From: Ligilactobacillus apodemi DSM 16634 = JCM 16172
GTDB lineage: Bacteria; Bacillota; Bacilli; Lactobacillales; Lactobacillaceae
NCBI RefSeq assembly: GCF_001434405.1
Contig: NZ_AZFT01000053.1
Location: 706,719 to 770,718, forward strand
Reading direction: 5' to 3'
DNA: 64,000 bases
Position 1 is the stretch's first letter; every line of letters begins with the position of its first letter. Of this stretch, positions 42,756-52,124 are shown piece by piece. Made by a program: the position numbers and the translations under genes. A model generated the notes under the pieces. That model had not been told where the DNA came from, did not search any database, and worked only from the letters and a program-made list of their open reading frames with translations.

Positions 42756-42819
42756 AATAACGGGACAATATGCGCCGATTCAGTAAGTGACTGTTTCGAC
42801 GAGCCCTTGCCCCGTTATT
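42756..42819 (-). terminator. Long-loop hairpin between frr and uppS
   Basis: Reading leftward, AATAACGGGGCAA (42,819-42,807) pairs with TTGTCCCGTTATT (42,768-42,756), 13 bp with one G-U pair, around a 38-base loop; CTTTT follows. It is probably a terminator separating pyrH-frr from uppS, though the large loop could also be a leader structure. Confidence 0.55.
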
Positions 42820-42841
42820 ATCAGCAAAATAAAGATTCTAC

Positions 42842-43405
42842 CTAGCCAGCAAGAACTTCTTTTTCCTTCTCTGCTGTAATATTTTCAATATTTTTGATCG
42901 AATTATCTGTTACCTTTTGAGCAACATCTTCTAAATCACGCAATTCATCTTCAGTTAAATCGCCATTTTTTTGTGCTTTTTTCAAAGCATCCATCATTTC
43001 ACGACGAACATTTCTAACAGCAACTTTACCTTTTTCAGAAATCGCCTTAACTTTTTTAGCCAATTCTTTACGACGTTCTTCCGTCAATTGTGGCACAACT
43101 AAGCGAATCGCAGAACCGTCATTGATCGGCGAAATTCCTAAATCAGAAGCTAAAATTGCATGTTCGATATCTTTTAAAGAAGACTTATCGTATGGTGTGA
43201 TAAGCAAAACACGTGCTTCAGGAATCCCAATTTGAGCCATTTGGTTCAATGGTGTTGGTACCCCATAATATTCAACGTTGATCCGGTTAAGTAAGCTAGC
43301 ATTAGCTACACCTGCTCGAATCGTACCCAATTCACGTTGTAAAGCTTCTTCAGCTTTAGTCATCTTTTCTTGATGTTGTAAAATTGTCGGATTTGTAATT
43401 TTCAT
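42842..43405 (-). CDS. frr: Ribosome recycling factor
   Basis: 187 residues: [21 protein letters not shown] start, [20 protein letters not shown], and the C-terminal long helices ([22 protein letters not shown]). It splits terminated ribosomes with EF-G. Five bases after pyrH. Confidence 0.98.
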   Translation of the reverse strand: MKITNPTILQHQEKMTKAEEALQRELGTIRAGVANASLLNRINVEYYGVPTPLNQMAQIGIPEARVLLITPYDKSSLKDIEHAILASDLGISPINDGSAIRLVVPQLTEERRKELAKKVKAISEKGKVAVRNVRREMMDALKKAQKNGDLTEDELRDLEDVAQKVTDNSIKNIENITAEKEKEVLAG

Positions 43406-43410
43406 CAGTT

Positions 43411-44145
<735 letters not shown>

Positions 44146-44293
44146 CTAAAACAATTTTGCAGAAATTCGTTTGTATTTGTAACGAAAGCCGTTTGAATAA
44201 ATCATATCATTCTAACGGCTACTTTGCCAACATTTTTTAAGAATTATCGCTTAGATCTAAATATTATGGTTAGTGCTCAATTTATCTTTTTGC

Positions 44294-44299
44294 TATAAT
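44294..44299 (+). promoter_or_regulatory. -10 box of the amidase gene
   Basis: Extended -10 (TGC then TATAAT), 33 bases before the ATG. The -35 is weak (TTAGTG, 44,270-44,275). Confidence 0.55.
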
Positions 44300-44331
44300 G
44301 TGTTTAGTTGTTAATCTCGGGGGGATAAATT

Positions 44332-45207
44332 ATGAATAGATCTCGGGCTTCCCGAAAAAAAGGGCTCCCAAATAATTTTTATGTATTATTGACCATTGTT
44401 TTGGTTTTGGTAAGTATTTTAGGTTACCGCACTTATAAATATTTTGGACAATTGAGTATCCAAACTAATTACGCCGTATTAAAAAAAGGACCTGGCGTTG
44501 AATACAAACAAGTTGCTCAAATCAATAAAAACCAGCGAGTAACTGTTTTAAAAACAAAATATCATTGGATGTACGTTGAAACCGATGACAATAAGCGCGG
44601 ATGGATCGCCGATTGGATGATCAATAGTAGTTATTCTTTACCGATCACAGATCTTTCAAACGCAACGATCGTCATTGATCCGGGGCATGGTGGTTACGAT
44701 TCGGGCGCAACCTCTAACACAGGAAACAAGCTTGAAAAAACTTATACTTTGGCATACGCAAAACAATTAGCCAAAAAATTAGAAAAAAATAATACTAAAG
44801 TTTATCTGACTAGAACTAAAGACACTTATGTCAGTTTAAGTAAACGCCCTGCTTTGGCTGATCAAGTCCACGCCGACGTCTTTATCAGTATTCACTTTGA
44901 TTCATCGCCAACGACCAATACGGCTTCTGGTTTTACAACCTATTATTACCACAAAAATTCGTTGAAACTAGCACAAGCGATCAATGGGCAATTTAATGCA
45001 ATCGGCTTGGAAAACCGCGGGGTCGAAGTCGGAAACTTCTTAGTTATCCGCGACATTAAAGAACCAGCAGTCTTACTCGAAATGGGATATATCAATTCCG
45101 ACCGTGATTTTGATCAAATCACTTCTAAAACCTATCGGACAACGGTTGTAAATGACATTTACGCTGGTCTGAAAAAATATTTTTCTTCACAAAAAAGTTC
45201 ATCATAA
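44332..45207 (+). CDS. Membrane-anchored N-acetylmuramoyl-L-alanine amidase with SH3 domain
   Basis: 291 residues. A basic start and one transmembrane segment (NNFYVLLTIVLVLVSILGY), an SH3b domain (~40-100, VLKKGPGVEYKQVAQI ... RGWIADWMI), then Amidase_3 (~108-285) with the zinc ligands H in IDPGHGGYDSGA, E in LEKTYTLAYA and H in FISIHFDSS, and catalytic E in AVLLEMGYI. It cleaves the peptide from muramic acid and likely acts in cell separation. CTCGGGGGG precedes the ATG. Confidence 0.92.
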   Translation: MNRSRASRKKGLPNNFYVLLTIVLVLVSILGYRTYKYFGQLSIQTNYAVLKKGPGVEYKQVAQINKNQRVTVLKTKYHWMYVETDDNKRGWIADWMINSSYSLPITDLSNATIVIDPGHGGYDSGATSNTGNKLEKTYTLAYAKQLAKKLEKNNTKVYLTRTKDTYVSLSKRPALADQVHADVFISIHFDSSPTTNTASGFTTYYYHKNSLKLAQAINGQFNAIGLENRGVEVGNFLVIRDIKEPAVLLEMGYINSDRDFDQITSKTYRTTVVNDIYAGLKKYFSSQKSSS

Positions 45208-45335
45208 ATAAAAGCCAAGTGAATCATTGTAAAATTACGATTCGCTTGGCTTTTTTGTTTTTCGCATGTAAATTTTTTTCAGGCAAACAAATAGACCATG
45301 ATAAGATGTCCTCTTACCACGGTCTGTTGCGAAGT
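45206..45335. repeat. Long direct repeat, copy 1 (flank of the lipase cassette)
   Basis: About 130 bp aligned with 47,535-47,660 from AAATAAAAGCCAAG to TTGCGAAGT with scattered differences and small gaps. The last part (45,293-45,325) forms a hairpin, ACCATG with CACGGT. See copy 2 and findings. Confidence 0.8.
45211..45256 (+). terminator. Terminator of the amidase gene
   Basis: Arms AAAGCCAAGTGAATC and GATTCGCTTGGCTTT close over a ~13-base loop and end in a T-run. It is the first part of the ~130-bp direct repeat that recurs at 47,535-47,660. Confidence 0.85.
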
Positions 45336-46704
45336 TAGTAGTTTTTAAACAGTCTTTTACTTGTGTAATGATCATAATCTTGAATATTTTTAGCTACTTT
45401 CGATAAATTTTCACTGAAATTTTCTGTTTTAGAACGATATACTTTAGCCTGTTGGTAATTTTTTCTCCTTGCCCACCATTCCATAGATTTTCCTTTGTAT
45501 ATGGCGCAATCATTAAGCTAACATCCTCAAAAGATAAATGCTTTCTAATTGCATAAGCACCATTTATTATTTCCTTTGCAAGACTTGCAACCTCATCTTC
45601 AAATTCTTGCTGAGTATTTTTCAAAATAACTTCGTATTCTTTACCTATACTTTTAGCTTTATCAGCCACCGCTTGTGCTAATTCTTCACGCAACTCAATT
45701 TTTTCACTTCCACTCGCGATTATAAGCTTTTTCTTCAAATTTGTGACTCTCTCTTGCCACTGACTAGCAAGCTTTGCTTCACTGATAATCGCTTGATATT
45801 CCTGTTGAAATTTCGCATATAACTCCCCATCACTCATCAAAAGTGTTAATAAATTCCCTGAAGAAACCTTCTCTCCAGTATTTTTTGCAACTAAGCCTAA
45901 ATATTTATCGATCATATGCGAAACATTAATTCCTGCTAAAAAAATATAACTGTGTTCCTTTAAATTAGCTTCTTTTAACGTACCATCAGCATTAATCTGA
46001 TACTGTCCAAAGTCATGGCTTGAGCCATATCTTTCATCAAAATCAAAAGTTGACGTGAATGATTTAGGCAGTAAATAATGAACTTTACCAATCTCATCAA
46101 CGCCTTTTTTATTTCGATTTAACATTGAAACGATATCAAAAGCATTGATATAATACTCGATTTTTCCTTGTTCCACTAGGGTTTGAATATTTAATTGTGC
46201 CTGTCTAGACATTTTATCGATACTTTCACGAGCATCTGGTCCTTGAAACAAAACGACTTTATCAATTTTAGCAATATCTTTTTTAGGTAAATTAGCTACT
46301 GCTTGAATCGAAACCATGGTTCCTAATGAGTGTCCCGTGATAGACATTGTTGCGTTGGGAGCTTTAGTGCGAAGCTCACTTATCTTTTCATGCATCGCCT
46401 TAGTAGCAAGTTTCGCTTGAGGAATATATGCATTGAACAATGTAAAAGAGCTATTATTTTCAACCCAATCATTTGTTTTTAATTTATCTAATTGAAGATA
46501 GCTTTTACTCATGTCATTTCCATGAGCATCCTTGGCATTTGGAAATTTAAATAGTACCGAATTGTTGCTTTCTTTTGATTTTTTAGTCATTTCAGTAGAC
46601 AGATCTGCGAAGTTATATATTTCGCCGAACATATTTCTTCTATTAGGATAAGAACTTTGAGATAAGGTAGCGTAGATGTTAGAAAAATTGTCCAAGTTAG
46701 TCAT
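45335..46704 (-). pseudogene. Lipase-like protein gene, frameshifted near its 3' end
   Basis: The intact part (45,394-46,704) encodes 436 residues: an alpha/beta-hydrolase lipase domain with nucleophile motif GHSLGT (near residue 125), an Asp/His region (DVVSMLN not exact; SSHDFGQY), then a ~170-residue helical tail. After GGQGE a run of six A shifts the frame. With one more A the reading continues NYQQAKVYRSKTENFSENL and on to a stop at 45,335, a much more natural end. The form (lipase plus helical tail) recalls T7SS-secreted lipases such as TslA, but no T7SS gene is nearby. Its small partner upstream is also frameshifted. Confidence 0.7.
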
Positions 46705-47100
46705 TAGTCGTTTCCTCTATATCTTTATCAAAGTTATTCGTTGCTAGTTCATTTATTTTAGTGGGATTTTCTATGTCATCTGGAATTATGATAATTTTTC
46801 CTCCATTAATTTTTTCATCATTACTATTGTATAAATTTATGTTCATGGAATATAGTTTCTTTGTAAAAGCTCCGCTACTACTAACTTCAAAAGACGTCCA
46901 ATCATATTTGATATATGATATTTTACTCTTAGGATTTTTATTTTTAACATACTCCGTCATTTTATCGGTATTTTTTTCAAGAATGTTACTTGCTTTTCCC
47001 TTTGGGCCTCGTTCCTTAGTTCAATCACCTTTTTCGTCCCCCATACACCAACTATCGTTAATAATATGACCACTATAATAAATTTATTTTTTCCGTTCAA
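46697..47100 (-). pseudogene. Small membrane-anchored partner of the lipase, frameshifted
   Basis: The 3' part (46,697-46,960) reads 87 residues beginning MTEYVKNKNPKSKISY. Upstream in another frame, from a TTG at 47,100, are a basic start, a membrane segment (FIIVVILLTIVGVWG) and a helix RNEAQREK. A single missing A at 46,994-46,997 (four left) explains the break: with five A the parts join as ...REKASNILEKNTDKMTEY. It overlaps the lipase by 8 bases. A membrane-anchored immunity or chaperone role is possible. Confidence 0.65.
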
Positions 47101-47351
47101 TTACTTCCATCCCTGTCTTCGTAAAATCAAACTCTCTAAGCTGAACCCTAAATACTACTCAAATCATTAATAATTTTTGTAGAGAATATTACTTTACTCA
47201 TACATGAAATATATTCTATCTCTAAAATTTCTTCTGATTTCTTTTTCAATACCTTTATATCAGTACCCGTATTCAAAAAGAATGCTAGCATTACTTTTAA
47301 TATTTTTCAATCCATTTTTTAATTTTAGTAATAAAAACTTATTTCGGTCAT
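47101..47351. other. Gene-free A/T-rich stretch
   Basis: No reading frame or strong signal. It is the upstream region of the lipase cassette and probably held its promoter. Confidence 0.4.
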
Positions 47352-47394
47352 AAAAAATCTGTGAACTCGTGCTTTTAAACACACTAATTCACAG
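47352..47394 (-). terminator. Leftward terminator
   Basis: CTGTGAA and TTCACAG pair (47,359-47,365 with 47,388-47,394), followed leftward by a T-run. A diverged relative of this hairpin appears near 48,532-48,580. Confidence 0.6.
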
Positions 47395-47534
47395 CTGACA
47401 ATAAATTATATATTCCTAATAGTTAATTCTAATGTTTAGATATAAAACTATATGCTCTTTAAAAAATTTCAATTTTATTCACGCATAAAAATTTTCGCTA
47501 TAAATTTCTATTACACGTTCTTGATTTATACTTA

Positions 47535-47660
47535 AAAATAAAAGCCAAGAGAATCTCCATAAAATGTACAGTCCTCTTGTTTTTTTAGTTTTTCCATGTA
47601 GACTTTCGGTGCAAACAAAATAAACCATGATAATGTACCTACCATGGTCTATTGCGAAGT
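47535..47660. repeat. Long direct repeat, copy 2 (joined to CRISPR array 1)
   Basis: Matches 45,206-45,335. It has the terminator-like first half (AAAGCCAAGAGAAT ... CTCTTG then T-run), the shared middle piece CATGTA ... GCAAACAAA, and a perfect ACCATG/CATGGT hairpin (47,624-47,647). It ends in GCGAAGT, which runs directly into the last CRISPR repeat. Confidence 0.8.
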
Positions 47661-47833
47661 CATACAAAACTACATAGCTCTAAAACACATAATATTGCGT
47701 TTATCTACCCGATTTAGTTTTGGAGTCATACAAAACTACATAGCTCTAAAACATTCACAACGCTTTTCATCCCTGAAACTGCGTTTTGGAGTCATACAAA
47801 ACTACATAGCTCTAAAACACATAGCTCTAAAAC
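47651..47833 (-). CRISPR. CRISPR array 1 (orphan, type II-A repeats)
   Basis: Three 36-bp repeats at 47,783-47,818, 47,717-47,752 (both identical to the main array) and 47,651-47,686 (first seven bases degenerate, the trailer end), with two 30-bp spacers (47,753-47,782 and 47,687-47,716). On the leader side a 15-base partial repeat (47,819-47,833) abuts the first full repeat with no spacer. Leftward repeats begin GTTTTAGAGCTATG, like the S. pyogenes repeat. Neither spacer matched anything else I could see in the window. Confidence 0.95.
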
Positions 47834-47893
47834 CTCAAATTGGTTTAAGAGGTTTCGTAATCACGCTACTAATCCTAGCAAGACTTCAGTTTT
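47834..47893 (-). promoter_or_regulatory. Leader of CRISPR array 1
   Basis: Contains a 42-bp block (47,851-47,892) identical to 50,220-50,261 in the main array's leader. Between this block and the partial repeat are 17 bases ending AATTTGAG in the leftward sense. Beyond it lies the csn2 remnant, as csn2 does in the main locus. Confidence 0.85.
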
Positions 47894-48125
47894 TTATGAC
47901 TCCTCTGCTATTTTCTAGCAATTTTTCTAGTTAGTCTTCTATTAAATATGACCCTACATTGAGAAAAAACAATAACTTCTTCTTACACAGATACTGGAAA
48001 ATTTACAACTAACATTAGTTGATTTTCTTTCACTGGCGAAAAAACGTCAAAAGCTAACTTTTAGCTCACTCTCAGCATTATAATTATACAATATTTTGGA
48101 TACTAAGAAAGCATCTAAATGTATG
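47894..48125 (-). pseudogene. Remnant of csn2 beside CRISPR array 1
   Basis: Two pieces of the csn2 gene are recognisable. One reads KILYNYNAESELKVSF then a stop, matching [17 protein letters not shown] of intact Csn2. The other reads IFQYLCKKKLLFFLNVGSYL, matching [20 protein letters not shown]. About 100 codons between them are missing, there are in-frame stops, and the end AEES-stop matches EES-stop of csn2 at the leader border. Confidence 0.88.
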
Positions 48126-48772
48126 TCAGAGACGTTCAATTTATTTCAACCATAGCTTTACTACTAAATCTATCATCCAAATAATCACCCCAAGTACTAA
48201 AGCGATTACAGCAATCCTATAATAATTCTTTTCTTTATCACTCATATTAAAATTTGAGATGGTAAATTGGCAGGAATCCCCACTGTACTTCATATTTTTT
48301 TATTTCAGAAAAATGTTTAAACAACATTTTTGATCTTATTTCAATCATTCAATTTTAGCTTAAACATCTTCTTTTACCACCATTCTATTCTCCTTACACT
48401 TAATATAACACTACTTTCTCATAACATAGTCAATAATTTTGTACAAAATCCTGATTTATCTTATTACGAGGTTTTATAGTTATATCAACAGTAACAATAA
48501 ATTTACCTTTTAAATTTCCTTATTTCTACCATAAAAAAGGCTGTGGGCTCGAACTATTAACAATAATTCACAATTTATCGATTTCATATTTTTGATATTT
48601 AAGCACTTAATTCAGGCATAAAACTGTAATCTTTTAAGGAACCTTATCTAAATAATATCTATTTTGCTAATAAAATTTCAAGAATTGACAACTATCAAAA
48701 TAACAACTTTGATGTACAAAACGTAGTCAATTACGTAGTCAAAAAGACATCAGCCTAATTTTTGCACAAAAT
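48126..48772. other. Mostly gene-free stretch between csn2 remnant and rpmA
   Basis: Holds a possible leftward 34-residue membrane frame (48,141-48,245, SDKEKNYYRIAVIALVLGVII) without a ribosome-binding site; a leftward promoter-like TTGACT ... TATATT near 48,400-48,450 followed by AAGGAG and a frame that stops after seven codons; and hairpins near 48,310-48,340 and 48,532-48,580. Probably decayed sequence. Confidence 0.4.
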
Positions 48773-48817
48773 AAAAAACGCCCTAACCCTTGCTATACAA
48801 GAGATTAAGACGTTTTT
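48773..48817 (-). terminator. Terminator of the rplU-prp-rpmA operon
   Basis: Leftward hairpin with outer arms AAAAACG and CGTTTTTT and an imperfect inner stem, 12 bases after rpmA. Confidence 0.75.
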
Positions 48818-48828
48818 ATAATTACTGA

Positions 48829-49110
48829 TTATTCAGCAACTGGATAAACACTAACTTGTTTTTTGTCGCGGCCTTTGCGTTCAAATTTAACAACGCCTGC
48901 AACTTTAGCAAACAACGTGTTATCGCCACCCATACCAACGTTAACACCTGGGTAGATACGTGTACCACGTTGACGGTATAAGATAGCACCACCATTAACT
49001 GTTTGACCATCAGCACTCTTAGCACCTAAACGCTTAGAACGTGAGTCACGACCGTTAGAAGTGGAACCACCACCCTTTTTATGAGCGAAGTATTGTAAGT
49101 TCATTAACAT
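48829..49110 (-). CDS. rpmA: Ribosomal protein L27 with cleavable N-terminus
   Basis: 93 residues. [20 protein letters not shown] shows the Firmicutes form in which the first ~9 residues are removed between F and A by the protease Prp before ribosome assembly. Prp is encoded by the neighbouring gene. The rest ([19 protein letters not shown]) is standard L27. Confidence 0.97.
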   Translation of the reverse strand: MLMNLQYFAHKKGGGSTSNGRDSRSKRLGAKSADGQTVNGGAILYRQRGTRIYPGVNVGMGGDNTLFAKVAGVVKFERKGRDKKQVSVYPVAE

Positions 49111-49125
49111 AGTTCGTGCACCTCC

Positions 49126-49458
49126 TTATGCCTTATTTATTTTCAATCTTATATATTCTGGATAACTCTCCTCAATATCACTTAACCCTAATGCTAGAGT
49201 TTCAAGCAATAATTGAGTTTTAGGATCTTTTTGATCCTGATTCGACAAAGTAAGTTCTAAATAACCACCATTTGCCGAATCTTCTTTCAAGTCAAATTGC
49301 GCTTGCGCCAATTTCTCTAATGCATTAACCGTATTAATAGACAACACTGAAACTGCCGCACAGACGATATCTTGACCTTCTTCACTAAAACCGGCATGAC
49401 CAGTTAATTTAAAACCAGAAATAACCTCATCATGCTGGTTGATTTGCGCATGGATCAT
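49126..49458 (-). CDS. prp: Prp (YsxB), cysteine protease for L27
   Basis: 110 residues. GHAGFSEEGQDIVCAAVSVLS (split: GHAGFSEEGQD, then IVCAAVSVLS) holds the catalytic His (~21) and Cys (~33) of the family. It trims the L27 N-terminus. Located between rplU and rpmA as usual. Confidence 0.95.
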   Translation of the reverse strand: MIHAQINQHDEVISGFKLTGHAGFSEEGQDIVCAAVSVLSINTVNALEKLAQAQFDLKEDSANGGYLELTLSNQDQKDPKTQLLLETLALGLSDIEESYPEYIRLKINKA

Positions 49459-49479
49459 CTAACATCCACCTCCGCATGA

Positions 49480-49788
49480 TTATGCGTTGATTGCGTCGAT
49501 AACAACCTTTGTATATGGTTGACGATGACCTTGCTTTGTGTGTTGGTGTTTCTTAGGCTTGTACTTGAAAGTAACAACTTTCTTAGCACGACCTTGCTTT
49601 TCAACAGTACCTTCAACTGTAGCACCTTCAACGAATGGTGTACCGATAACTGTATTGTCGCCACCTACTAAAACAACTTTATCAAAAGTTACTTTTTCAC
49701 CAGCTTCAGCAGCTAATTTTTCAACGTAGATCGTTTGACCTGCTTCTACTTTAAGTTGCTTACCGCCTGTTTGGATAATTGCGTACAT
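49480..49788 (-). CDS. rplU: Ribosomal protein L21
   Basis: 102 residues, [18 protein letters not shown] start, [19 protein letters not shown] end, both diagnostic. First gene of the operon, preceded by a leader RNA and its own promoter. Confidence 0.98.
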   Translation of the reverse strand: MYAIIQTGGKQLKVEAGQTIYVEKLAAEAGEKVTFDKVVLVGGDNTVIGTPFVEGATVEGTVEKQGRAKKVVTFKYKPKKHQHTKQGHRQPYTKVVIDAINA

Positions 49789-49800
49789 CTATGTGCACCT

Positions 49801-49897
49801 CCTTGTAATTTACTTAGACTCGCCGTAATGTAGTGGCTCATAGTGAGCGCTTAAACTTAAAACGTGCGGTTGCAGTTGTGGCATGCACAAATACAAC
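49801..49897 (-). ncRNA. L21 leader RNA (ribosomal-protein leader)
   Basis: About 95 bases between the promoter and rplU, with paired elements (GCGCTCACTATGAGCCAC region and GTGCATGCCAC region). Position, length and gene match the L21 leader known in Firmicutes, thought to let L21 repress its own operon. I did not model the structure fully. Confidence 0.55.
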
Positions 49898-49903
49898 GCT
49901 AAT

Positions 49904-49932
49904 ATAATATCAAACTTTAATGTTGTCGTCAA
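49904..49932 (-). promoter_or_regulatory. rplU operon promoter TTGACG-N17-TATTAT
   Basis: Reading leftward, -35 at 49,932-49,927 and -10 at 49,909-49,904, 17-bp spacer. It begins only 14 bases past the end of CRISPR array 2, with no terminator between. Confidence 0.75.
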
Positions 49933-49946
49933 TAGAAATAATATTA

Positions 49947-50182
49947 CAATTTTTTTAAATAGAAACTATGTAGCTCTAAAACGCACGAATAGTATTTAAA
50001 ATACATACTTTTGGGTTTTGGAGTCATACAAAACTACATAGCTCTAAAACGGGACGTTTGATTTAATGCTATTGCCAAAGGTTTTGGAGTCATACAAAAC
50101 TACATAGCTCTAAAACTATCTAGGAATGGACTATGTGCCAGGAAAAGTTTTGGAGTCATACAAAACTACATAGCTCTAAAAC
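49947..50182 (-). CRISPR. CRISPR array 2 (main type II-A array)
   Basis: Four 36-bp repeats: 50,147-50,182, 50,081-50,116 and 50,015-50,050 are identical; 49,947-49,982 is degenerate at its trailer half. Spacers: 50,117-50,146 and 50,051-50,080 (30 bp) and 49,983-50,014 (32 bp). Leftward repeats begin GTTTTAGAGCTATG and end ATGACTCCAAAAC. The array runs in the same direction as the cas operon, directly after csn2. Only three spacers, so the array is very short. Confidence 0.97.
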
Positions 50183-50261
50183 TCAAACGCAAAAATTTTC
50201 TTCAAATTTATAACAAATTGGTTTCGTAATCACGCTACTAATCCTAGCAAGACTTCAGTTT
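50183..50261 (-). promoter_or_regulatory. Leader of CRISPR array 2
   Basis: 79 bases between csn2's stop and the first repeat. A 42-bp block next to csn2 (50,220-50,261) is identical to the array 1 leader; the following 37 bases up to the repeat are not shared. Confidence 0.85.
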
Positions 50262-50933
50262 CTATGACTCCTCAGATATTCTCCAACGATTTAAATAATA
50301 ATCATTATCTAAAATATATTGAGGAAAATTATATAATTTTCTCGGTTCAAGAAACAAAGCAGTTACACTACTCAGTTCGACATATTCCAATAATTTTTCA
50401 AATTGTATTTCGGTCAAATATGACCCTACATTGATAAAAACTAATAGTTTCTTTTTACTCAAATACTGAAAAATGCGCACTATCTCGTAACATTTTTCAT
50501 AAATAGATGCACAAGACGTTTCAACTTTGACTCCCATCGCTTTGATCAATTCCAATAAAGTGATCTCATCATACTCGAGATTTAGTTCATTTTCCAAACA
50601 TTCACCTGAAATAATATTAGCAATCTCACTAGCCAATACTTCTAGTTTGGCTTTCAAGTCTTGCTTTTCATTGAACAGTTTTTCTAAATCAGAATATATC
50701 AACTTTAAATTACTAGGAGTATTGATATTATAACTCAAAACATCCGGGATTAACATCAACTGACTTTCTTTTACTGGTGAAAAATCATCAAAAACTAATT
50801 TTAAGTTACCCTCTACATTATAATTATATAATACTTTAGCGATATTACTGAAAACTTCCGGTTCTTCAAGTGCTAAAATCAAAGTTTTATCAAATTCCAA
50901 TGGTTCATCTAATAATGGAAAATTTAATTTCAT
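50262..50933 (-). CDS. csn2: Csn2, type II-A adaptation protein
   Basis: 223 residues. [22 protein letters not shown] start and the [20 protein letters not shown] and [11 protein letters not shown] segments fit the long pyogenes-type Csn2. It forms a tetrameric ring on DNA ends and is needed for spacer acquisition. Its ATG overlaps the cas2 stop (ATGA). A ruined second copy lies at 47,894-48,125. Confidence 0.94.
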   Translation of the reverse strand: MKLNFPLLDEPLEFDKTLILALEEPEVFSNIAKVLYNYNVEGNLKLVFDDFSPVKESQLMLIPDVLSYNINTPSNLKLIYSDLEKLFNEKQDLKAKLEVLASEIANIISGECLENELNLEYDEITLLELIKAMGVKVETSCASIYEKCYEIVRIFQYLSKKKLLVFINVGSYLTEIQFEKLLEYVELSSVTALFLEPRKLYNFPQYILDNDYYLNRWRISEES

Positions 50934-51262
50934 ATCTCTTCACCTAAAAATACTACTCGTTTATCAGTATTAGCAACAGAAGGATCACTTGTTCCACTAA
51001 GATAGACCATTTTAGAAAATTGCTTTTCAGTGACAGTCAAAGCAGTAATTTTCCCAGCTGGTGGCTTATTTTTTGTTAAGCGATCCAATAATAATTTTTT
51101 AGCAGAATTATTGAGCAATAATTTACTGTAAACAGAATATTGATGCATCAAGAACCCCTCAGCTAAAAGAAATCTTCGAAAATGACGATAATTTTTTCGA
51201 TCTTCAACTGTCTCTGTGGGAAGATCAAACATTAATAACATTCGCATGTATCTATACCCCAT
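50930..51262 (-). CDS. cas2: Cas2
   Basis: About 110 residues from the ATG at 51,262 ([15 protein letters not shown]); the frame opens at a GTG at 51,286. [22 protein letters not shown] and [13 protein letters not shown] are typical of type II-A Cas2 (ferredoxin-like fold with Asp in the first strand). Works with Cas1 to insert spacers. It overlaps cas1 by 11 bases. Confidence 0.95.
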   Translation of the reverse strand: MGYRYMRMLLMFDLPTETVEDRKNYRHFRRFLLAEGFLMHQYSVYSKLLLNNSAKKLLLDRLTKNKPPAGKITALTVTEKQFSKMVYLSGTSDPSVANTDKRVVFLGEEI

Positions 51263-52124
51263 ACTTAAATTCCGGGACCTCCTCACTTTTTTTATTTAAG
51301 GCTTGGATCACCCTACGCGTATATTCTTCAATAATATTTGTTAGAAACATCTCTTTACCATTGAAATGGTACGTTTCAGTAAAGATTTGTAATAAACACC
51401 GTTTTAAAGATTTAAACTCAAGTTCTTTATTTTGATAGACAATATCATCGATCAGTGGTCTAAATGGTTCCATAAGGTCACTTGCTAAATTGAATTGATT
51501 AAACTGATTAACATGCTTTAGTCCTAGTTGTGTTAAACAACCATTTTTTACGATCGCTCTAGCTACCATACTCAACAGTAGCGTGTAACCGTAATCTAAA
51601 CTAGCATTTATTTGGTTTTTGATATCACGATTGAACCCTTTTCCAAATAGTGTATTAAAATAAACTTTAGCTGCATGCCCTTCACGATTTGTTTCATCAA
51701 AAATGGTTAGGTCAGCACAATAATCTAATAGTTTTTGCGAACTCTGCTTAAATTCATGCTTATTCAAGCAAATACTTTGATTGATCATTTTTTGTGCGAT
51801 TATCCTCGTCCAGATGACCTGCTTGTTTTCTTTTTCCCACATGATCTGCTTGTCGATCTGTAAACTTGAATCATGTTTACCATAAAAAGGTGTTACTTGC
51901 GCGATCGGAAGTCTTTTATCATCACAAAAGATCACTAACACATTTTCATCTACTAATCGTTTCATCAACATCGTACTCAGTAAGATATCTGTTGTTTCTA
52001 GGATCAAAATATCGATCTCTGATAAGTGGATCATTTCTGTTTCAGATGGTGTTCGGTAAACTAAATGATTATTTTGATATGACAATTTTGAATGTTTATT
52101 TACAATAACCGTACGCCATCCCAT
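51252..52124 (-). CDS. cas1: Cas1 integrase
   Basis: 290 residues. [16 protein letters not shown] start, [32 protein letters not shown] (read in pieces: [21 protein letters not shown]), [16 protein letters not shown] with the metal Glu, and [21 protein letters not shown] with the metal His/Asp region. Complete. It catalyses spacer integration with Cas2. It starts on the cas9 stop (TGATG). Confidence 0.96.
   Translation of the reverse strand: MGWRTVIVNKHSKLSYQNNHLVYRTPSETEMIHLSEIDILILETTDILLSTMLMKRLVDENVLVIFCDDKRLPIAQVTPFYGKHDSSLQIDKQIMWEKENKQVIWTRIIAQKMINQSICLNKHEFKQSSQKLLDYCADLTIFDETNREGHAAKVYFNTLFGKGFNRDIKNQINASLDYGYTLLLSMVARAIVKNGCLTQLGLKHVNQFNQFNLASDLMEPFRPLIDDIVYQNKELEFKSLKRCLLQIFTETYHFNGKEMFLTNIIEEYTRRVIQALNKKSEEVPEFKYGV

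Noticed and set aside
47644-47934. Reading frame running rightward through CRISPR array 1
   Set aside because: It is made of the repeats themselves (the same peptide recurs) and lacks a ribosome-binding site.
48141-48245. 34-residue membrane microprotein beside the csn2 remnant
   Set aside because: No ribosome-binding site and surrounded by decayed sequence; mentioned only as part of the gene-free stretch.
47651-50182. Self-targeting: spacers matching the prophage or other genes in the window
   Set aside because: I compared the five spacers by eye with the window and saw no convincing match; a proper search is still needed for distant or partial matches.
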